Shown: positions 21,325 to 33,430 of the stretch, one piece after another | Layout of the letters: each line of letters begins with the position of its first letter | Position numbering within the stretch: the first letter of the stretch is position 1 | DNA from: Rana temporaria | Taxonomy: Eukaryota > Chordata > Amphibia > Anura > Ranidae | DNA length: 64,000 nt | Assembly: GCF_905171775.1 (NCBI RefSeq) | Contig: NC_053491.1 | Span: forward strand, 302,378,373-302,442,372 | Direction of reading: 5' to 3' | Position numbers and translations under genes: made by a program | Notes under the pieces: model-generated | Databases searched by the model: none | Seen by the model: the letters and a program-made list of their open reading frames with translations, nothing else | Told to the model about the DNA's origin: nothing

Positions 21325-22722
21325 ATGATGGAGCAACAGCGTGACTTTACTCGAGTTGGTGCTGGATATGGGCTTGGTTCTGGATTTTATCATCAATCCA
21401 GGAGTTTGGCCAGGAACAGGGGGAGGAGGAGTTCCTGGGCCAAGAATTGGTTGTGCCAGCGTGACCAATTATCTCATATGCCTCTGCTTAGGGAAATCCA
21501 GGAGAATAATCCTGATGACTACAGGAACTTTCTCCAAATAACGGACCCCGTTTTCCACCGTCTGCTGGATCTTCTGTCCCCCTATATCACGAGGCAGGAC
21601 ACTGTGATGCACCAAGCCATCACGGCCGAGCAGAGGCTTATTGCCACGTTGCGGTTCTTGGAGACTGGGAGGATCCTGTAGGACCTCAAGTTCTCGACGG
21701 GCATCTCTCCCCAGGCGCTTGGGATTTTTTTAGAGTCATTCTTTTGTCTACTCCATTGTAGTTCTGCCCCCCCTAAAAATGTTTATTGCCCCATCAGAGG
21801 GGTGTGGAGTCTGATAATTAAGTGGGCCTATATTTGTGGCCAGAAATACTCACTTTACAATTATTTTCAGAAATGTGAATACTGTGATGTTGCACAAGGA
21901 TGGTTTTTGTATTGTGTTTGCAATGTTTATGTGCCAAAGTACAATTTTTTTTTTTGTTTGTCCCCACAGTTTCCCTCCACGCCACAGAAATGGCAGACTG
22001 TGGCTTCCCAATTTGCCCTGCGTTGTGATTTTCCAAACTGCGGAGGAGCAATAGATGGAAAACACGTCCGCATAGTGCCGCCACCCCGTTCGGGGTCGTA
22101 CTATTTTAACTACAAAGGTTTTAATGGTATCGTGTTGATGGTGGTGGTGTCAGCACACTACGAATTTTTGTATGTGGACGTAGAGAAGAACGGCCGGCTG
22201 TCTGATGGGGGAGTGTTCGCGCGGACTGAATTCTACAGGCGTCTCTAAACTTGTGGTCTGGAACTGCCACCAGATGAAGACAATGTGGAAGGACTTCCGT
22301 TTGTTTTTTTAGCGGACGAAGCTTTCAGGCTTGGACCTCACCTCATGCGGCCTTTTCCCCAGAGGACCCTCACCTCGGAGAGGAGGGTGTTCAATTATCG
22401 GCTGGCCAGAGCCCGGAGGGTAGTCGAGAATGCCTTTGGGATACTCGCCAGCCGGTTCCGCCTGTTCCAGACAGCAATACACCTGCCGGAATATAAATTG
22501 AACACTGTTGTTTTTGCCTGCTGCATTTTGCACAATTTTTTACGCAGGCACTCCCAGGCGTACCTACCCAACATCAGTGCTGAGGCAGGGCTACCCTCAG
22601 ATACCCTTCCTGGGCTGGACACTGGTCGCGCTGGCTTGGCCACCCAATCTGCTCGTGAGGTACGTGACAAATATGTTGAGTACTTCGTGGGTCGGGGGGG
22701 GGGGGGGCATTGCTATGCCTGA
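21325..22722 (+). pseudogene. H1 Harbinger DDE transposase, broken
   Basis: N-terminal exon 21325-21725: KNWLCQRDQLSHMPLLREIQ, NPDDYRNFLQITDPVFHRLL, YITRQDTVMHQAITAEQRL, then a stop at about 21680 followed by DLKFSTGISPQALG. Compared with copy A, about 20 codons (the IIPETCSAIIQVLQ segment) and the splice donor are missing. Second exon from about 21969: CGGAIDGKHV (first catalytic Asp), LYVDVEKNGRLSDGGVF, a stop at 22246, PFVFLADEAF (second Asp) and RRVVENAFGI (catalytic Glu), ending at 22722. DDE residues remain, but two stops and the deletion make it inactive. It would cut and paste elements carrying matching ends. Confidence 0.88.
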
Positions 22723-23123
22723 TCATATTTCTTTCTAATTTGGCCCCCAAAAGAAAGAAATATTCCAAGAAATAATAAATAATTACACCATTGGACTTTA
22801 TACAGTTGTTTGTCATTATTGCTTTTTCTCTTTTTATCTGTCTTCCTGGTTCTCCAACTAACTAGTGCACTTCTAGTGCCAAATGTAGTTTTCATGTTTT
22901 AGTAAATAACCACAATTGCACATTATTCACTCATCTACAAACTGGGTATTGAGCATAGAAAGAAGAAGCCACTTTTTCGATTTTTTTTTTTTTTATTATT
23001 TGGTTATGGATTATCAAAACCTGTTTTTTAATCCAAATATAAAAATTGACAAACAATTACAAAGTTCAAACTTTTAATCCCAACAACAGTCATGGTCTGA
23101 TGTCACCCCGGAACACGACAAAA

Positions 23124-23365
23124 TTTGAAGATGCACACATTCAGTGTGAGTTGCCAAATGGGGATTTCTCTCCTGAGATGCCATGACAAATGTCCACATG
23201 TGCTATCTGCCATCATGGGTGATCAATGTAAGTGTTTTGTGGGTGCAAACCCTTCCTCTCACCTACTTGAGAAGCGAGGAAGGGGTTGTACTCACAAAGC
23301 ACAGACAATCGATATCCTGTGATGGCAGATGGCACATGTTGACACACTGTGTGTGCATCTTCAAA
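23124..23365. repeat. Foldback repeat between H1 transposase and Myb-like gene
   Basis: Imperfect inverted repeat. The left arm starts TTTGAAGATGCACACA and the right arm ends TGTGTGCATCTTCAAA. Internal blocks (ATCTGCCATCA with TGATGGCAGAT, and CCCTTCCTC with GAGGAAGGG) also pair. It may be a small MITE or a hairpin in the shared 3' regions of the two convergent genes. Confidence 0.6.
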
Positions 23366-24200
23366 CTTTTAAAAACGGTTGGGGGGGGCAGGGGGGATTC
23401 AGTCTTGGACACGGCCCATGATGTCGATGATGTTTTTGAAATTTTGTTCAATCACAATCATCCTTTCCCTCATATTGTCCATTTCTGTGCTGCACTCCAT
23501 GATTTGCTGTATGATAATTTGTGCACTTGCACGTGAAAAATGCGGACTAGCAGATGTGCTAACACCATCTTCATCCCCTAAAAAAACACAAATAAAAAAA
23601 AAAATAGTATTGTGCAGGCCTATCTACATCTCTTTTTTGCCCTGTGAAGCTGGGGTGACACTGACCTGTTGGGCTGCTAATTTCCACCTCCCCAACTTCC
23701 ACAACTTCTCATTCTTCTCCTTCTTCTTCCACAACTCTTCCTTCTTCCACAACTTCTCCTTCTTCTTCCACAACTCCTCCTTCTTCCACAACTTCTCCTT
23801 CTTCTTCCCCAACTCCTTCTTCCATAAATCCTCCTTCCAAAATTTCTTCTTCCTCCTCTCTTCCTTCCACCACTCCTTCCACATCCTCCTCCTCCACATG
23901 CAGGGTTGGACTGGCCATCGGGACTACCGGGAGTTTCCCGGTGGGCCGATGGCTCAGTGGGCCAGTTGTCACTCAGGGGCGTCGGGAGGGGATGGCTAGA
24001 GCCCCGATTGGGTCCCCAAAAAGCCTGGAGTCTCGCCCTGACTGTAAACATCCAGTGATTGGTGGGCAAGCGGGGCTGTGCGGCCACAGTGAGAGTGGAG
24101 CTGTCAAAACGAAGCACTGATGTCGGGGATGGGCGGGGCCAATATGCGGGGACACCCCCATCCCCGACATTATTGCTTAGATTTGACAGCTCCACTCTCA

Positions 24201-24370
24201 CTGCAGCCGCAAGCCCCGATACCAATGTGTGGTGCGCCGGTGCCCCTTTGTCCAGTACATTTGCAAACACTGCCTGTATACACTCTGACAGTCAGAATGT
24301 ATACAGGCAGTGTTTGCTATGTACTGGACGAAGGGGCACCGCACATTGGTATCGGGTCATGCGGCTGCAG
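24201..24370. repeat. Long near-perfect hairpin
   Basis: Two arms of about 80 bp meet at CTCTGACAGTCAGA (about 24279-24292). The left arm starts CTGCAGCCGC and the right arm ends GCGGCTGCAG. Arms share blocks such as GCAAACACTGCCTGTATAC and its complement with few mismatches. Probably an internal palindrome of the enclosing hAT. Confidence 0.85.
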
Positions 24371-24412
24371 AATCTGACTGCTGGCTGGGGAGGAAGGTGG
24401 TGGCCGCACCCG

Positions 24413-26125
24413 CAGAGGCGTTGCTAGGGAGGTGCGGTCCGCACCCGGGTGACACCCGCTAGAGGGTGACACCCCGACTATCCCGAGGGTGAGGAAAGCC
24501 CTGGTATTTTTTATTTTTTTTATAGCTCACCCCACTGGAACAACACTTCCAGCGCCGCCCCTGGGGTGCCTGCTTCTCATTCTTCCTCCTCCTTACTGAG
24601 CCAGTGAGCCTGTCACATCTTACACTGCAAACACGAGGCGCGCGGCTGCATGCTGTAACGCTGTCCTCGTCTCCTCTCCAGACTCCCGGTCCTGGAGCAG
24701 GTATGAGTACATCACAGGCGGGAGGGAAATTAACTAGTGAAGTGTGACACTCAGCTTGCTTGCGAGTGGGTGAGGTGTGTGATAGGTGGGGGGGGTTTCC
24801 ATGGAACCTGTGCTGTGCTGGTCTGATAACGAAAGGAGGGGGGGGGTGCAAGGTGGTTAAGCTGTATATTATATAGCTGTGTCCAGCCGCCCCCCTCCTG
24901 CTGTATACCACCACAGCCTGCCCTGTGCCACCCCAGCCTGCAGTATACCACCCCAGCCTGCTGTATACCACCCCAGACTTCCCGGTGCCACCCCAGCCTT
25001 CTGTATACCACCCCAGCCTGCTGTATACCACCCCAGCCTGCTGTATACCACCCCAGCCTGCCCTTTGCCACCCCAGCCTGCTGTATACCACCCCAGCCTG
25101 CTCTGTACCACCCCAGCCTGCTGTATACCACCCCAGCCTGCTGTATACCACCCCAGCCTGCTGTATACCACCCCAGCCTGCTCTGTACCACCCTATCCTG
25201 CTGTATACCACCCCAGCCTGCCCTGTGCCACCCCAGCCTGCTGTATACCACCCCAGCCTGCCCTGTGCCACCCCAGCCTGCTGTATACCACCCCAGTCTG
25301 CTGTATACCACCCCAGCCTGCCCTGTGCCACACCAGCCTGCTGTATACCACCCCAGCCTGCCCTGTGCCACCCCAGCCTGCTGTATACCACCCAGCCTGC
25401 CCTGTGCCACCCCAGCCTGCTGTATATCACCCCAGCCTGCTGTATACCACCCCAGCCTGCCGTATACCACTACAGCCTGCTGTATACCACCCCAGCCTGC
25501 CCTGTGCCACCCCAGCCTGCTGTATACCACCCCAGCCTGCCGTATACCACCCCAGCCTGCCGTATATCACCCCAGCATGTCCTGTGCCACCCCATCATGC
25601 CCTGTGTCACCCCAGCCTGCCCTGTGTCACCCCAGCCTGCCCTGTGCCACCCCATCTTGCCCCATGCCACCCCAACCTGCCCTATGCCACCCTAACTTGC
25701 CCTGTACCACCCCAACCTGCCTTTTGCCACCCTTACTTGCCCCATACCACCCAACCTGCCCTGTGCCACCCCAACTTGCCCTATGCCACCCATCCTGCCC
25801 TGTGTCACCCCAGCCTGCCCTGTGCCACCCCATCTTGCCCAATGCCACCCCAACCAGTCCTATTCCACCCCAACCTGTCCTATACCACCCCAACCTGCCC
25901 TTTCCCAACCTGCCCCATACCACCCTAACCTGCCATATACCACCCCAACCTGCCACTTTACCACCCTAACCTGTCACTATACTGCCCTATACTATCATTT
26001 ACAGGGGCTGGTTTTGGGGTGCACCCCGTGACTGTGCGCTGCCTGCATGGTGCTGGGCAGCCTAGACGGGGGGGTGACACCATGTTTTACCGCACCAGGT
26101 GACACCAACCCTAGTGACGCCACTG
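24413..26125. mobile_element. hAT element nested in the 23901 hAT
   Basis: Terminal inverted repeats CAGAGGCGTTGCTAGGG and CCCTAGTGACGCCACTG; perfect 8-bp duplication CGCACCCG (24405-24412 and 26126-26133). No transposase frame. More than 1 kb of it is a 20-bp minisatellite. Confidence 0.95.
24890..25985. repeat. 20-bp minisatellite, about 55 copies
   Basis: Unit CTGTATACCACCCCAGCCTG with variants (CCTGTGCCACCCCAGCCTG and others). Copies are highly similar from about 24890 to 25560 and drift towards the right end. Because 20 is not a multiple of three, all three frames on both strands stay open for long stretches; none of these is a protein gene. Confidence 0.97.
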
Positions 26126-26494
26126 CGCACCCGTTGCCACTACTGCAAGTGCACGGTTCCAGTGCAGGCTGCAGAGTATCGCTGCTGGAGGGGGTGCATG
26201 GTGGGTGGAGTGCATGTGCAGGGTGACAACAGTGAACCTGTTGAACATCCTGTCTGGGTGTCCTTCTCTCCCGTGTAACTCCTCCCCCCCCCCTCCACAG
26301 CCGCTTTCATCCAGACAATAAGCAGACTGTCCGAGCAGAATGCGGAGCTGTCCAACTTTTCAAGTTAAAAAGCTTGTGATTTGTTGCTAGGGGCAGTCCT
26401 AGCAACCAAATCGCCTGTCTGTTACATGGAAAGTTAAACAGCTCCCGCCTTCTGCTTGGACACGTCGCATCCTCTCCCTCTGTCTTCTCCCTGC

Positions 26495-26550
26495 TGTGTA
26501 AGGCCCCGTACACACGTCCGAGAAACTCGACGAGAAAAACACATGTGTAA
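26495..26550 (+). repeat. Harbinger-end-like fragment
   Basis: GTAAGGCCCCGTACACACGT resembles the H1 left end (GGCCTTGTACACACGACCG). No matching opposite end or genes are nearby, so it is a fragment or the start of a truncated MITE. Confidence 0.5.
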
Positions 26551-27036
26551 GAAGGGGGGGGGGGTCATTGTTTGTGTCTGTGATTTTTTTAATATGCAGC
26601 ATGGTGGGGGGACAGGGGTAAATGCACTGCCACTGGTCATAGTAACTGATGTATTAGACCCCTTTTACACTGAGCCGCCCATAGTGTCGGCGGTAAAACG
26701 CCACTATTTTTACCTCCGACAATTGCGTATAGTTTACTGTGTTTGGGTGCGTGTTTGCAAAAATTAAGTGGGCCGGTCTGGATGAAGTCCAGGGCCAAAT
26801 TTTTGTCCCAGTCCACCCCTGTCCACATGCAGCTGTTTTTTTTTTAGAGAGTCTGGGCCTCCCTGCCTCCTCCAAATGCTGTCCTCTTCTTTCCCCAAAA
26901 TAACATGAAACAAAAGGTATACTCATCAGCACATAGATATTGGAGGGCAGAAATCGCAAACATTGCTTAGAAGTGGTTTACAATTTTGTGTTTTTTGGCT
27001 TATTCCACCAAACCTAACCTTTGTTTTTATATGACA

Positions 27037-27661
27037 AGCTATTTTTTACCTGGCTTGCAGTACTGTGTCTCCTGACAGTTCCAAACTGTCGGGAGAACTT
27101 TCCCCTGCTGGTGTTATATCACCCTTGGGACGCAGTACTGGTCTCCACCAGCGGATGGACCCCGGCAGTGTGGAGCAGACGGCCTTTACTGTGGTCAGGT
27201 GTGACCTGAACTCAATTACTGCACACCTCTACAAATACCCGACGAGCTCAAGCAGACCTCGCCCTGGTATTGTTCTACCTCCCGGACCTGAGCCTGTTAT
27301 CTGACCCTGCGATCTGGACTCTGTTTCTGTTCCCCATCCTGAGCCCATCCTGGACCCGTCCTTCCTTTTGCCTGTTTACCTTGGTTCCTGTTCCCCCTTG
27401 GATTCCTGCCCCGCAGCTTGTCCATCCATCTGCTCCCTGCTCCGCTGTGTTCCCATCCTCACCCATCTGCTGACTTCCCCTGTGTATGACCTCGGCCTGG
27501 CTTTGTTTACGAATACGGTATTTCCCCTGATTGTATATGCTATTTGTTGCGCACTGGTTGTCTTCACTTATTTGTTAATAAACACCTTTTAACTTCACCG
27601 CATACATTGTGGGTCTCCTCTGTGCAGTCATACAGTGCTGGTCTACTATATTCTCCTGACA
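27037..27661 (+). repeat. Left LTR of the pol-less element
   Basis: Matches 60240-60867 closely (for example CAGTTCCAAACTGTCGGGAG and the AATAAACACC polyadenylation region). The outermost 5' bases are missing or diverged. Confidence 0.88.
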
Positions 27662-27689
27662 GTATACCAGAGCCAGACCTTGACCAGAC

Positions 27690-28199
27690 GTGCCTGTATT
27701 GAACAACCATCCCGTTGCGGTGCGTTTTTTGAAGATGGATTTCAATGAAATCACTTACTTTTCTCTGCTGGCAGAGGAGGATGAGGAGTATTGTCGCCAG
27801 GTTTTTGAGGGAAGTGACCAGCTGATGGAAGCCATCCGATCAGCCTATTCCATGGTGGATCAGGGTTATATGTCTTATGATGATATTCAGCCATTAATCC
27901 AGTTATGTGTTAAACTGGCCCTGTCGTTCATCCCAGATGGTAGTGATGATTTCTCTCCCCCCTTCAGTCGTGACCAAGTTGAATCCTTGATATGGTTAAT
28001 AGAGGATGATCCAGCTTCTTTTGATGAACATTATTCCTCTTGTCCCCAGCAGAAGTTGTCTGAGTGCATTAGTTCAGTGCAGTCTCTGATTAGACAGGGT
28101 GTGTGTGAACCTGCTTTTGTCCAACCTGTGCTGCAGGCATGGTCAGATCTCCTGATTTCAGCCAAACCACTACATTCCAGCCCTGTCATTAATCACCTG
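27690..28199 (+). CDS. N-terminal part of the LTR-element repeat protein (interrupted by hAT)
   Basis: 170 codons before the hAT insertion. The sequence is acidic and probably helical (ITYFSLLAEEDEEYCRQVF, GYMSYDDIQPLIQLCVKLAL, VESLIWLIEDDPASFDEHY). I do not recognise the family; it might be a divergent gag-type assembly region. The frame ends with VINHL at the target duplication ATCACCTG and resumes in the same phase at 57798 with PFQES. Joined, the frame would be about 1135 codons. A start at 27690 is the first ATG; a second at 27735 (MDFNEI) is equally possible. Confidence 0.6.
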
Positions 28200-28859
28200 T
28201 AGGGATGAGCTTTGTGTTCGACTCGAACGTGTGTTCGACTCGAACGTATGTTCGACTCAAACATCGTCTGTTCGTACGTTCGACGAATTTCGAACAAAAC
28301 GGGTCGTTCGTGCGTCGGCCCATAATTCATTGCGGCGTTGCACGCTGATGATTGGTCAAGCATGCACCATGACCTTGCATGCTTGGCCAATCACAAGGCA
28401 CAAAAAATGAAGAACAATAATTGGCCAAAGCCAGGGTGGCTTTGTCCAATTATGGCTCAGGGGGTTTAGTACACGCCCCACACTATATAAGGCTGCCTGC
28501 AAGGCGGCCTCGTGTAGTGTGTTCCGGCTTTGTTAAAGACAAGTCAGACAGTCAGTTAGAGAGAGAGAGATAGATAGAGACACAGTGTCTTTTCTACCAG
28601 ATAGATAGATAGAGCAGGAAGGCTAGTCAGTATAGTTAAATTTGCAGTGTGTAGAGGATATATATACATCCTTACTAGCGTTGTACATATATTTATACAC
28701 TGTATAGCTTAGCTAGATCAGCTATTCCTATTGTTAGGCAATTTCTTTGTGCTAGCTGCAGTGCTCTAACATGTCGAATTGCCTGCAAGCAGTTTGGTTT
28801 TAACTGAAACATAGTACTCAGTGTTAGTGGACGTGTGCTATTTAATTGCACACATACAC

Positions 28860-29006
28860 GCAGTTGCTGTTACTGCATGACATGTGTGCTATATAATTGC
28901 ACATACACACATTAGCTGTTACTGCACGTGTGTTATTTATTTGCACATAAACGCAGTCGCTGTTAAAGCACGTGTGCTGTGTTTTTGGCCATAAACTCAG
29001 TCGATC
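28860..29006. repeat. hAT-A 5' tandem repeat, left part
   Basis: Degenerate units of about 45-70 bp (GTGTGCTATTTAATTGCAC, later TGCTGTGTTTTTGGCCATAAACTCAGTCGATC). The array continues on the far side of gypsy G1 at 34485. Confidence 0.7.
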
Positions 29007-29589
29007 TGTCAGGGATCGGATGGGAGACTGATTTGATGAGGTCAGCCTCTCTTATATCTCCTGTCCTGGCTCCACTGAAGATGAAACAGAGGAAGCCGAA
29101 GGACAAGAGGGACACGAGTGCCTGGAGCCGGAGGTCCCTGGGGAACAGCTTGGCAGGGTTCAGCGGCCTGGAACAGACCGTGATGAGTTGCGCAGGAACA
29201 GGTGATAGCCAGGCAGGTAACCGAGGGTTAACAGTGTTCAGGGGCATAGACAGGAGCAAGGTCTCAGAGATAGCCAGGTTCATCAGCAAGCGGGCAGTGA
29301 GGTACCGAATCATAGACAGAGCCAAAGTCAGGAACGGAGCCGGGTCAGAATACTGGGAAGACATACAGGATCAAGCAGGATTTCAGAAACAAGCTGAAGA
29401 TCAGTCAGCAAGGTACAGGAGTCCAGACACCCTTTAAATAGGCTGTCTGGCACCAAACTGAATTAGGCTCGTACGTGTGAGCGCGTACCCGTATCTGTGC
29501 GCATGCGCGCGCCTGTGAGCCATTCTATGGCAAAGGCTATGCGCTTGTGCATGTCTATGTGCAAAGCGTCTTACGGGAGTTCCCTGACA
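29007..29589 (-). repeat. G1 3' LTR
   Basis: 583 bp, TGTCAGGG...CCCTGACA. Same family as 33859-34479 and the solo LTR at 51882-52497. Confidence 0.95.
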
Positions 29590-32500
29590 TTGCCCCCCCT
29601 TAGGGGCAGCCTCCGGATGCCCACAAGAGACCATTTTTCAGGATGAAGCTGGAGGTAGGCCTGTATCAACCGGACAGCATGAACATTGGAGGCTGGTTCC
29701 CAGGAGTTATCCTCAGGACCATAACCCTTCCATTTAATGAGGAACTGAGTCCGACCTCCCCTCTTCCTACAGTCCAGAACAGCCTCAACCTCATATTCTT
29801 CACTTCCTTCAACCAGTAGTGGGGCAGGGGCTTCGGTGCCACGATTTGGGAAGGGGTTAGAGACCGTAGGCTTGAGCAGCGAAATGTGGAACACAGGATG
29901 GATCTTTAGACTGCTTGGCAAGGATAATTCAAAAGCCACAGAATTGATCCGTTTTTTTATTGGAAAAGGACCCAAAAATGTTGGCCCAAGTTTCTTTGAA
30001 GGGCATTTCAGCTTTAGGTTAGCTGTGGACAGAAAAACCCTGTCTCCTGGCTTCAAGTTCAGGTTCCCTCTTCTCTTCCTATCAAAAAACTTCTTGTTAG
30101 CCGCCTGTGACTTTAGGATCGTTTCTCGCAAGAGTTGATTATTGGTGGTAAAAAAGTCCAGTCTCTCTTGCACAGCTGGTACAGAAGACTTCATGGGTAC
30201 ATCGGGTAGAAAGGAAGGGTGATAACCATAATTAACATAGAAGGGTGACTGTTTGATAGAAGAATGAACAGAATTATTATACGCAAATTCTGCCAAGGGG
30301 AGTTAGGGACACCCAATCATCCTGAGAGAAGGATGAGAAACATCTCAAGTATTGCTCCAGGGACTGATTAGTCCTTTCGGTCTGACCATTGGTCTGCGGG
30401 TGATAAGCAGATGAAAGACATAGTTCAATCCTTAAGGCTTTACATAGGGCCCTCCAAAATTTGGAGGTGAACTGTACCCCACAATCTGAGGTAATGTTTG
30501 CTGGAACGCCATGCAGTCTCACGATCTCCTTAACGAATGCAGAAGCGGTTTCAGAGGCAGAGGGGGTTCCTTTAGAGGTACAAAATGGGCCATTTTTGAA
30601 AAACGATCCACTATAACAAAGATGGTGGTGAATCCTTCGGACGGGGGGAGTTCCACAATAGAATCCAAGGAAATCATGTTCCAAGGTTTTTCAGGTACAG
30701 GAAGAGATTCTAACAACCCCCAGGTCTTGGCACGATCAGACTTGTTTCTGAGACATACAGAGCAGGACCTGACATAATCTCTACAATCTTTCAATAAATC
30801 AGGCCACCAAAAGAAACGGGACACTAGGTCAGAGGTTTTGTGAATTCCAAAGTGACCGGCAAGTGGGTGGTCATGGCATTTCTTGTGGATGTGAACTCTA
30901 AACTGCTCAGGAATAAAAATTTGCTCCTTGTGGAAGAAGAGCCCATCCTTTGGTTGAAGATGCAGATCCAGAGGAGGGGGATGATTAGAAACTGCCTCCT
31001 TGATTTGGGACATCACATCTGCCTGCAGGAGTAGAACGTTTTTGGCAGGTAATATAGTGTCAGGTTCAGGAGGTGGGGCCGGCTCAAAAAACATGCGTGA
31101 GAGCGCATCGGGTTTACCGTTCTTGGATCCGGGGCGGAAAGTAAGATGAAAAGTGAAGCGTGAAAAGAATAGTGCCCATCTGGCCTGTCGGGGTCTTAGG
31201 CGTTTGGCAGTTCTTAAATATTCCAAGTTCTTATGATCGGTAAAAATAAGGATAGGATGCGCAGCCCCTTCCAACAGATAGCGCCATTCCTCTAGGGCGG
31301 CTTTGATGGCTAATAGTTCACGATCCCCCACGTCATAATTCTTTTCAGAAGAGTTCAGTTTCCTAGAGAAGAAGGCAATTGGATGGAGTAAAGATTTAGC
31401 CCCCTGTCTTTGGCATAGTATAGCCCCGACTGCCGTTTCAGAGGCATCTACCTCGAGCACGTAGACCAGAGCAGGGTCAGGGTGTCTTAGAATGGGGGCA
31501 GAAGTGAACAAAGTCTTTAATTTTTCAAAGGCATCCTGTGCCTCGGAAGTCCATTTGAAAGAAGTATGTTGTTTAGTCAACTGGGTGACAGGAGCAATGA
31601 TACCGGAAAAGTTTTTAATAAACTTTCTATAAAAATTGGCAAAGCCTACAAAACGTTGAATGGCTTTCTTGTCTTCAGGAGCAGGCCAATCAAGCACAGC
31701 AGCAACTTTTTGCGGATCCATAGAGATGCCTTCTGCAGAAATAACAAGTCCCAAGAATTGGGTAGAAGGTCTTTCAAAATCGCATTTCTCGGCTTTAGCG
31801 TAAAGATGGTGTTGTCGCAGCCTTTCAAGTACTTTCTTTACATGACACCTGTGAAGATCAAGAGAACTGGAGAATATAAGAATATCATCCAGGTGGACGA
31901 TAATGAACAAATCTAAGTAGTCCCGGAAGATGTCATTCACCAGATGTTGGAATGTGGCAGGGGCATTGCAGAGGCCAAATGGCATGACAAGATATTCATA
32001 GTGTCCAAAGCGTGTTCGGAATGCAGTTTTCCATTTGTCCCCGTTACGAATTCTGACTAAGTTGTATGCGCCCCTAAGATCTAATTTAGAAAAACACTAG
32101 TGCTCCTCGCAATCTTTGAAAAAGTTCTGGAATCAGAGGAAGTGGGTACCGATTCTTAACCGTTATCTTGTTAAGATCTCGATAATCCACACAGGGTCTG
32201 AGGGTATGATCTTTTTTTTCGACAAAGAAGATGCCTGCCCCTGCAGGAGATGTGGAATGTGGGATGAAGCCTTTCTCTAAATTTTCGTCAATGTAGTGAC
32301 GGAGGGCTTCTAATTCGGGTTCAGAAAGAGGATAAATGCGGCCAAACGGAATCTCAGCTCCGGGCAAAAGTTCTATGGGGCAATCGTAGGCCCGGTGAGG
32401 AGGTAGAGAGTCTGCATTCTTTTTATTGAAGACATCGAGAAATTCGTGATAGACTGCAGGAACAAGTTTTGAGGTTTCTGGATCAGACTTGATGGCCAGG

Positions 32501-33430
32501 AGAGGTGTAGTGGTGCATACTTCATGAGAAATACAGTGTACCAGACAGTAAGGTGAAGATAAAAGGGATTATGTGCCCTCAGCCAGGGCATACCCAAGAT
32601 GATGGGGAACAAGGGTGATGAGATGACATCTAGACATAGGAACTCTTGATGACTGGTAGAAGAAAGGCAGAGGATGGGGACCGTTTCCTGTGTTACTGGG
32701 CCAGACTTGATACCAGAGCCATCAGCAAGGTGTACTACGAACCCTTGCTCTTTGGTACAAAGAGGGAGATTGTGCCGAGCTGGGAAATTAGAGTCCACAA
32801 AGCAGCTGCAGGCACCAGAGTCTATGATTGCAGAGACAGAAATGGTTTTCTCAGCAAGCTGAAGATGGAACGGAACCGGTGAACCCGGTCAGGTCCGGGC
32901 GGATGCATCGTGTGGATCCAGTTGATAGGGGGTTTGTGTGGCCGTACAGGGCAGCTGCGCAAATAGTGACCGGCATCACCACAGTAGAGGCAAAGGTCAG
33001 AGTGCTGGCGACGAAGGCGTTCGGCTGCGGACAAAGGGGACCTCAAAAAACTTTTCCGAGGAGGAGCCCTGGGTGAGCTAGTCGTGTTGCTGGAGAGACA
33101 GGTAATGGCACTCTTGGGTCAGTGATGAGGAGAGTCTCCGTGGGTTTTCTCAGAATGGCGTTCCCGTAACCGTCAGTCAATCAAAATGACAAGGTTAATT
33201 AAATCCTCCAGAACAGGGGGTACTTCCACTCTGGCAAGTTCATCCTTAATAGCATCAGATAACCCACGACGAAACTGGTGATGAAGGGCTGGTTGATTCC
33301 ACTCTGTATCAGTACTCCAATGGCGAAAGTCTGTTACATAATCCTCCACAGGTCTCTGGCCCTGCTGCAGTTTGCTGAGTTCTTGTTCGGCAGTTTGCCT
33401 ACAAAAGGGGTCAGCGTACAGCTGAGACAT
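29590..33430 (-). pseudogene. G1 gag-pol remnant
   Basis: Minus strand, right to left. gag about 33173-33430 (PFCRQTAEQELSKLQQGQRP). Zinc knuckle about 32940-33046 (CLYCGDAGHYLRSCP). Protease about 32373-32798, with the usual DSG motif lost at its start. RT about 32086-32367 ([20 protein letters not shown]) and 31300-31985 (MPFGLCNAPATFQHLVNDIF and VHLDDILIFS, i.e. HLDD instead of the usual YLDD). RNase H (YVLEVDASETAVGAILCQ), integrase (zinc-binding HDHPLAGHFGIHKTSDLV, CSVCLRNK) and AYHPQTNGQTERTNQSLEQ. The chromodomain (QFLIKWKGYGPEDNSWEPAS) lies near 29700. Several stops and shifts separate the pieces, e.g. at about 32090, 30520 and 30300. Non-functional. Confidence 0.93.

Larger units (their letters stand above)
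23901..26821. mobile_element. hAT element inserted in H1 Myb-like exon
   Basis: Begins CAGGGTTGGACTGG and ends CCAGTCCACCCCTG; flanked by a perfect duplication TCCACATG (23893-23900 and 26822-26829). No transposase. It contains a second hAT (24413-26125), a long hairpin (24201-24370) and a piece of a Harbinger end near 26500. Confidence 0.93.
23399..26900 (-). pseudogene. H1 Myb/SANT-like gene, 3' exons (interrupted by hAT)
   Basis: Minus-strand exons of the Harbinger accessory protein. Last exon about 23399-23577: a coiled region ending MRERMIVIEQNFKNIIDIMG, with stop at 23399. An acceptor (TAG before GGATGAAG) and a donor (AACAG/GTCAGTG at about 23665) bound the intron. The preceding exon starts in flanking DNA near 26830-26900 and continues at 23666-23900. 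It is cut at TCCACATG by the hAT 23901-26821. It is rich in Glu/Val repeats (VVEEEGE units) encoded by a CTTCTTCCACAACTCCTCC-type repeat. The homologous donor and the C-terminal helix recur in copies A and C. The first exon with the DNA-binding domain is at 61318-61661. Confidence 0.7.

Noticed and set aside
23124..23365. Independent transposon with a target duplication
   Set aside because: Arms pair but I could not find a convincing duplication at the ends; kept only as a foldback repeat.
24459..25969. Long open frames on both strands (up to 349 codons) with Tyr/His/Pro or Gly/Trp repeats
   Set aside because: They are by-products of a 20-bp minisatellite without stop codons; no start context, no domain, and equal openness in several frames.
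27021..27592. Small frames in the left LTR (repeated at 60278-60773)
   Set aside because: LTR sequence read in other frames; no family similarity.
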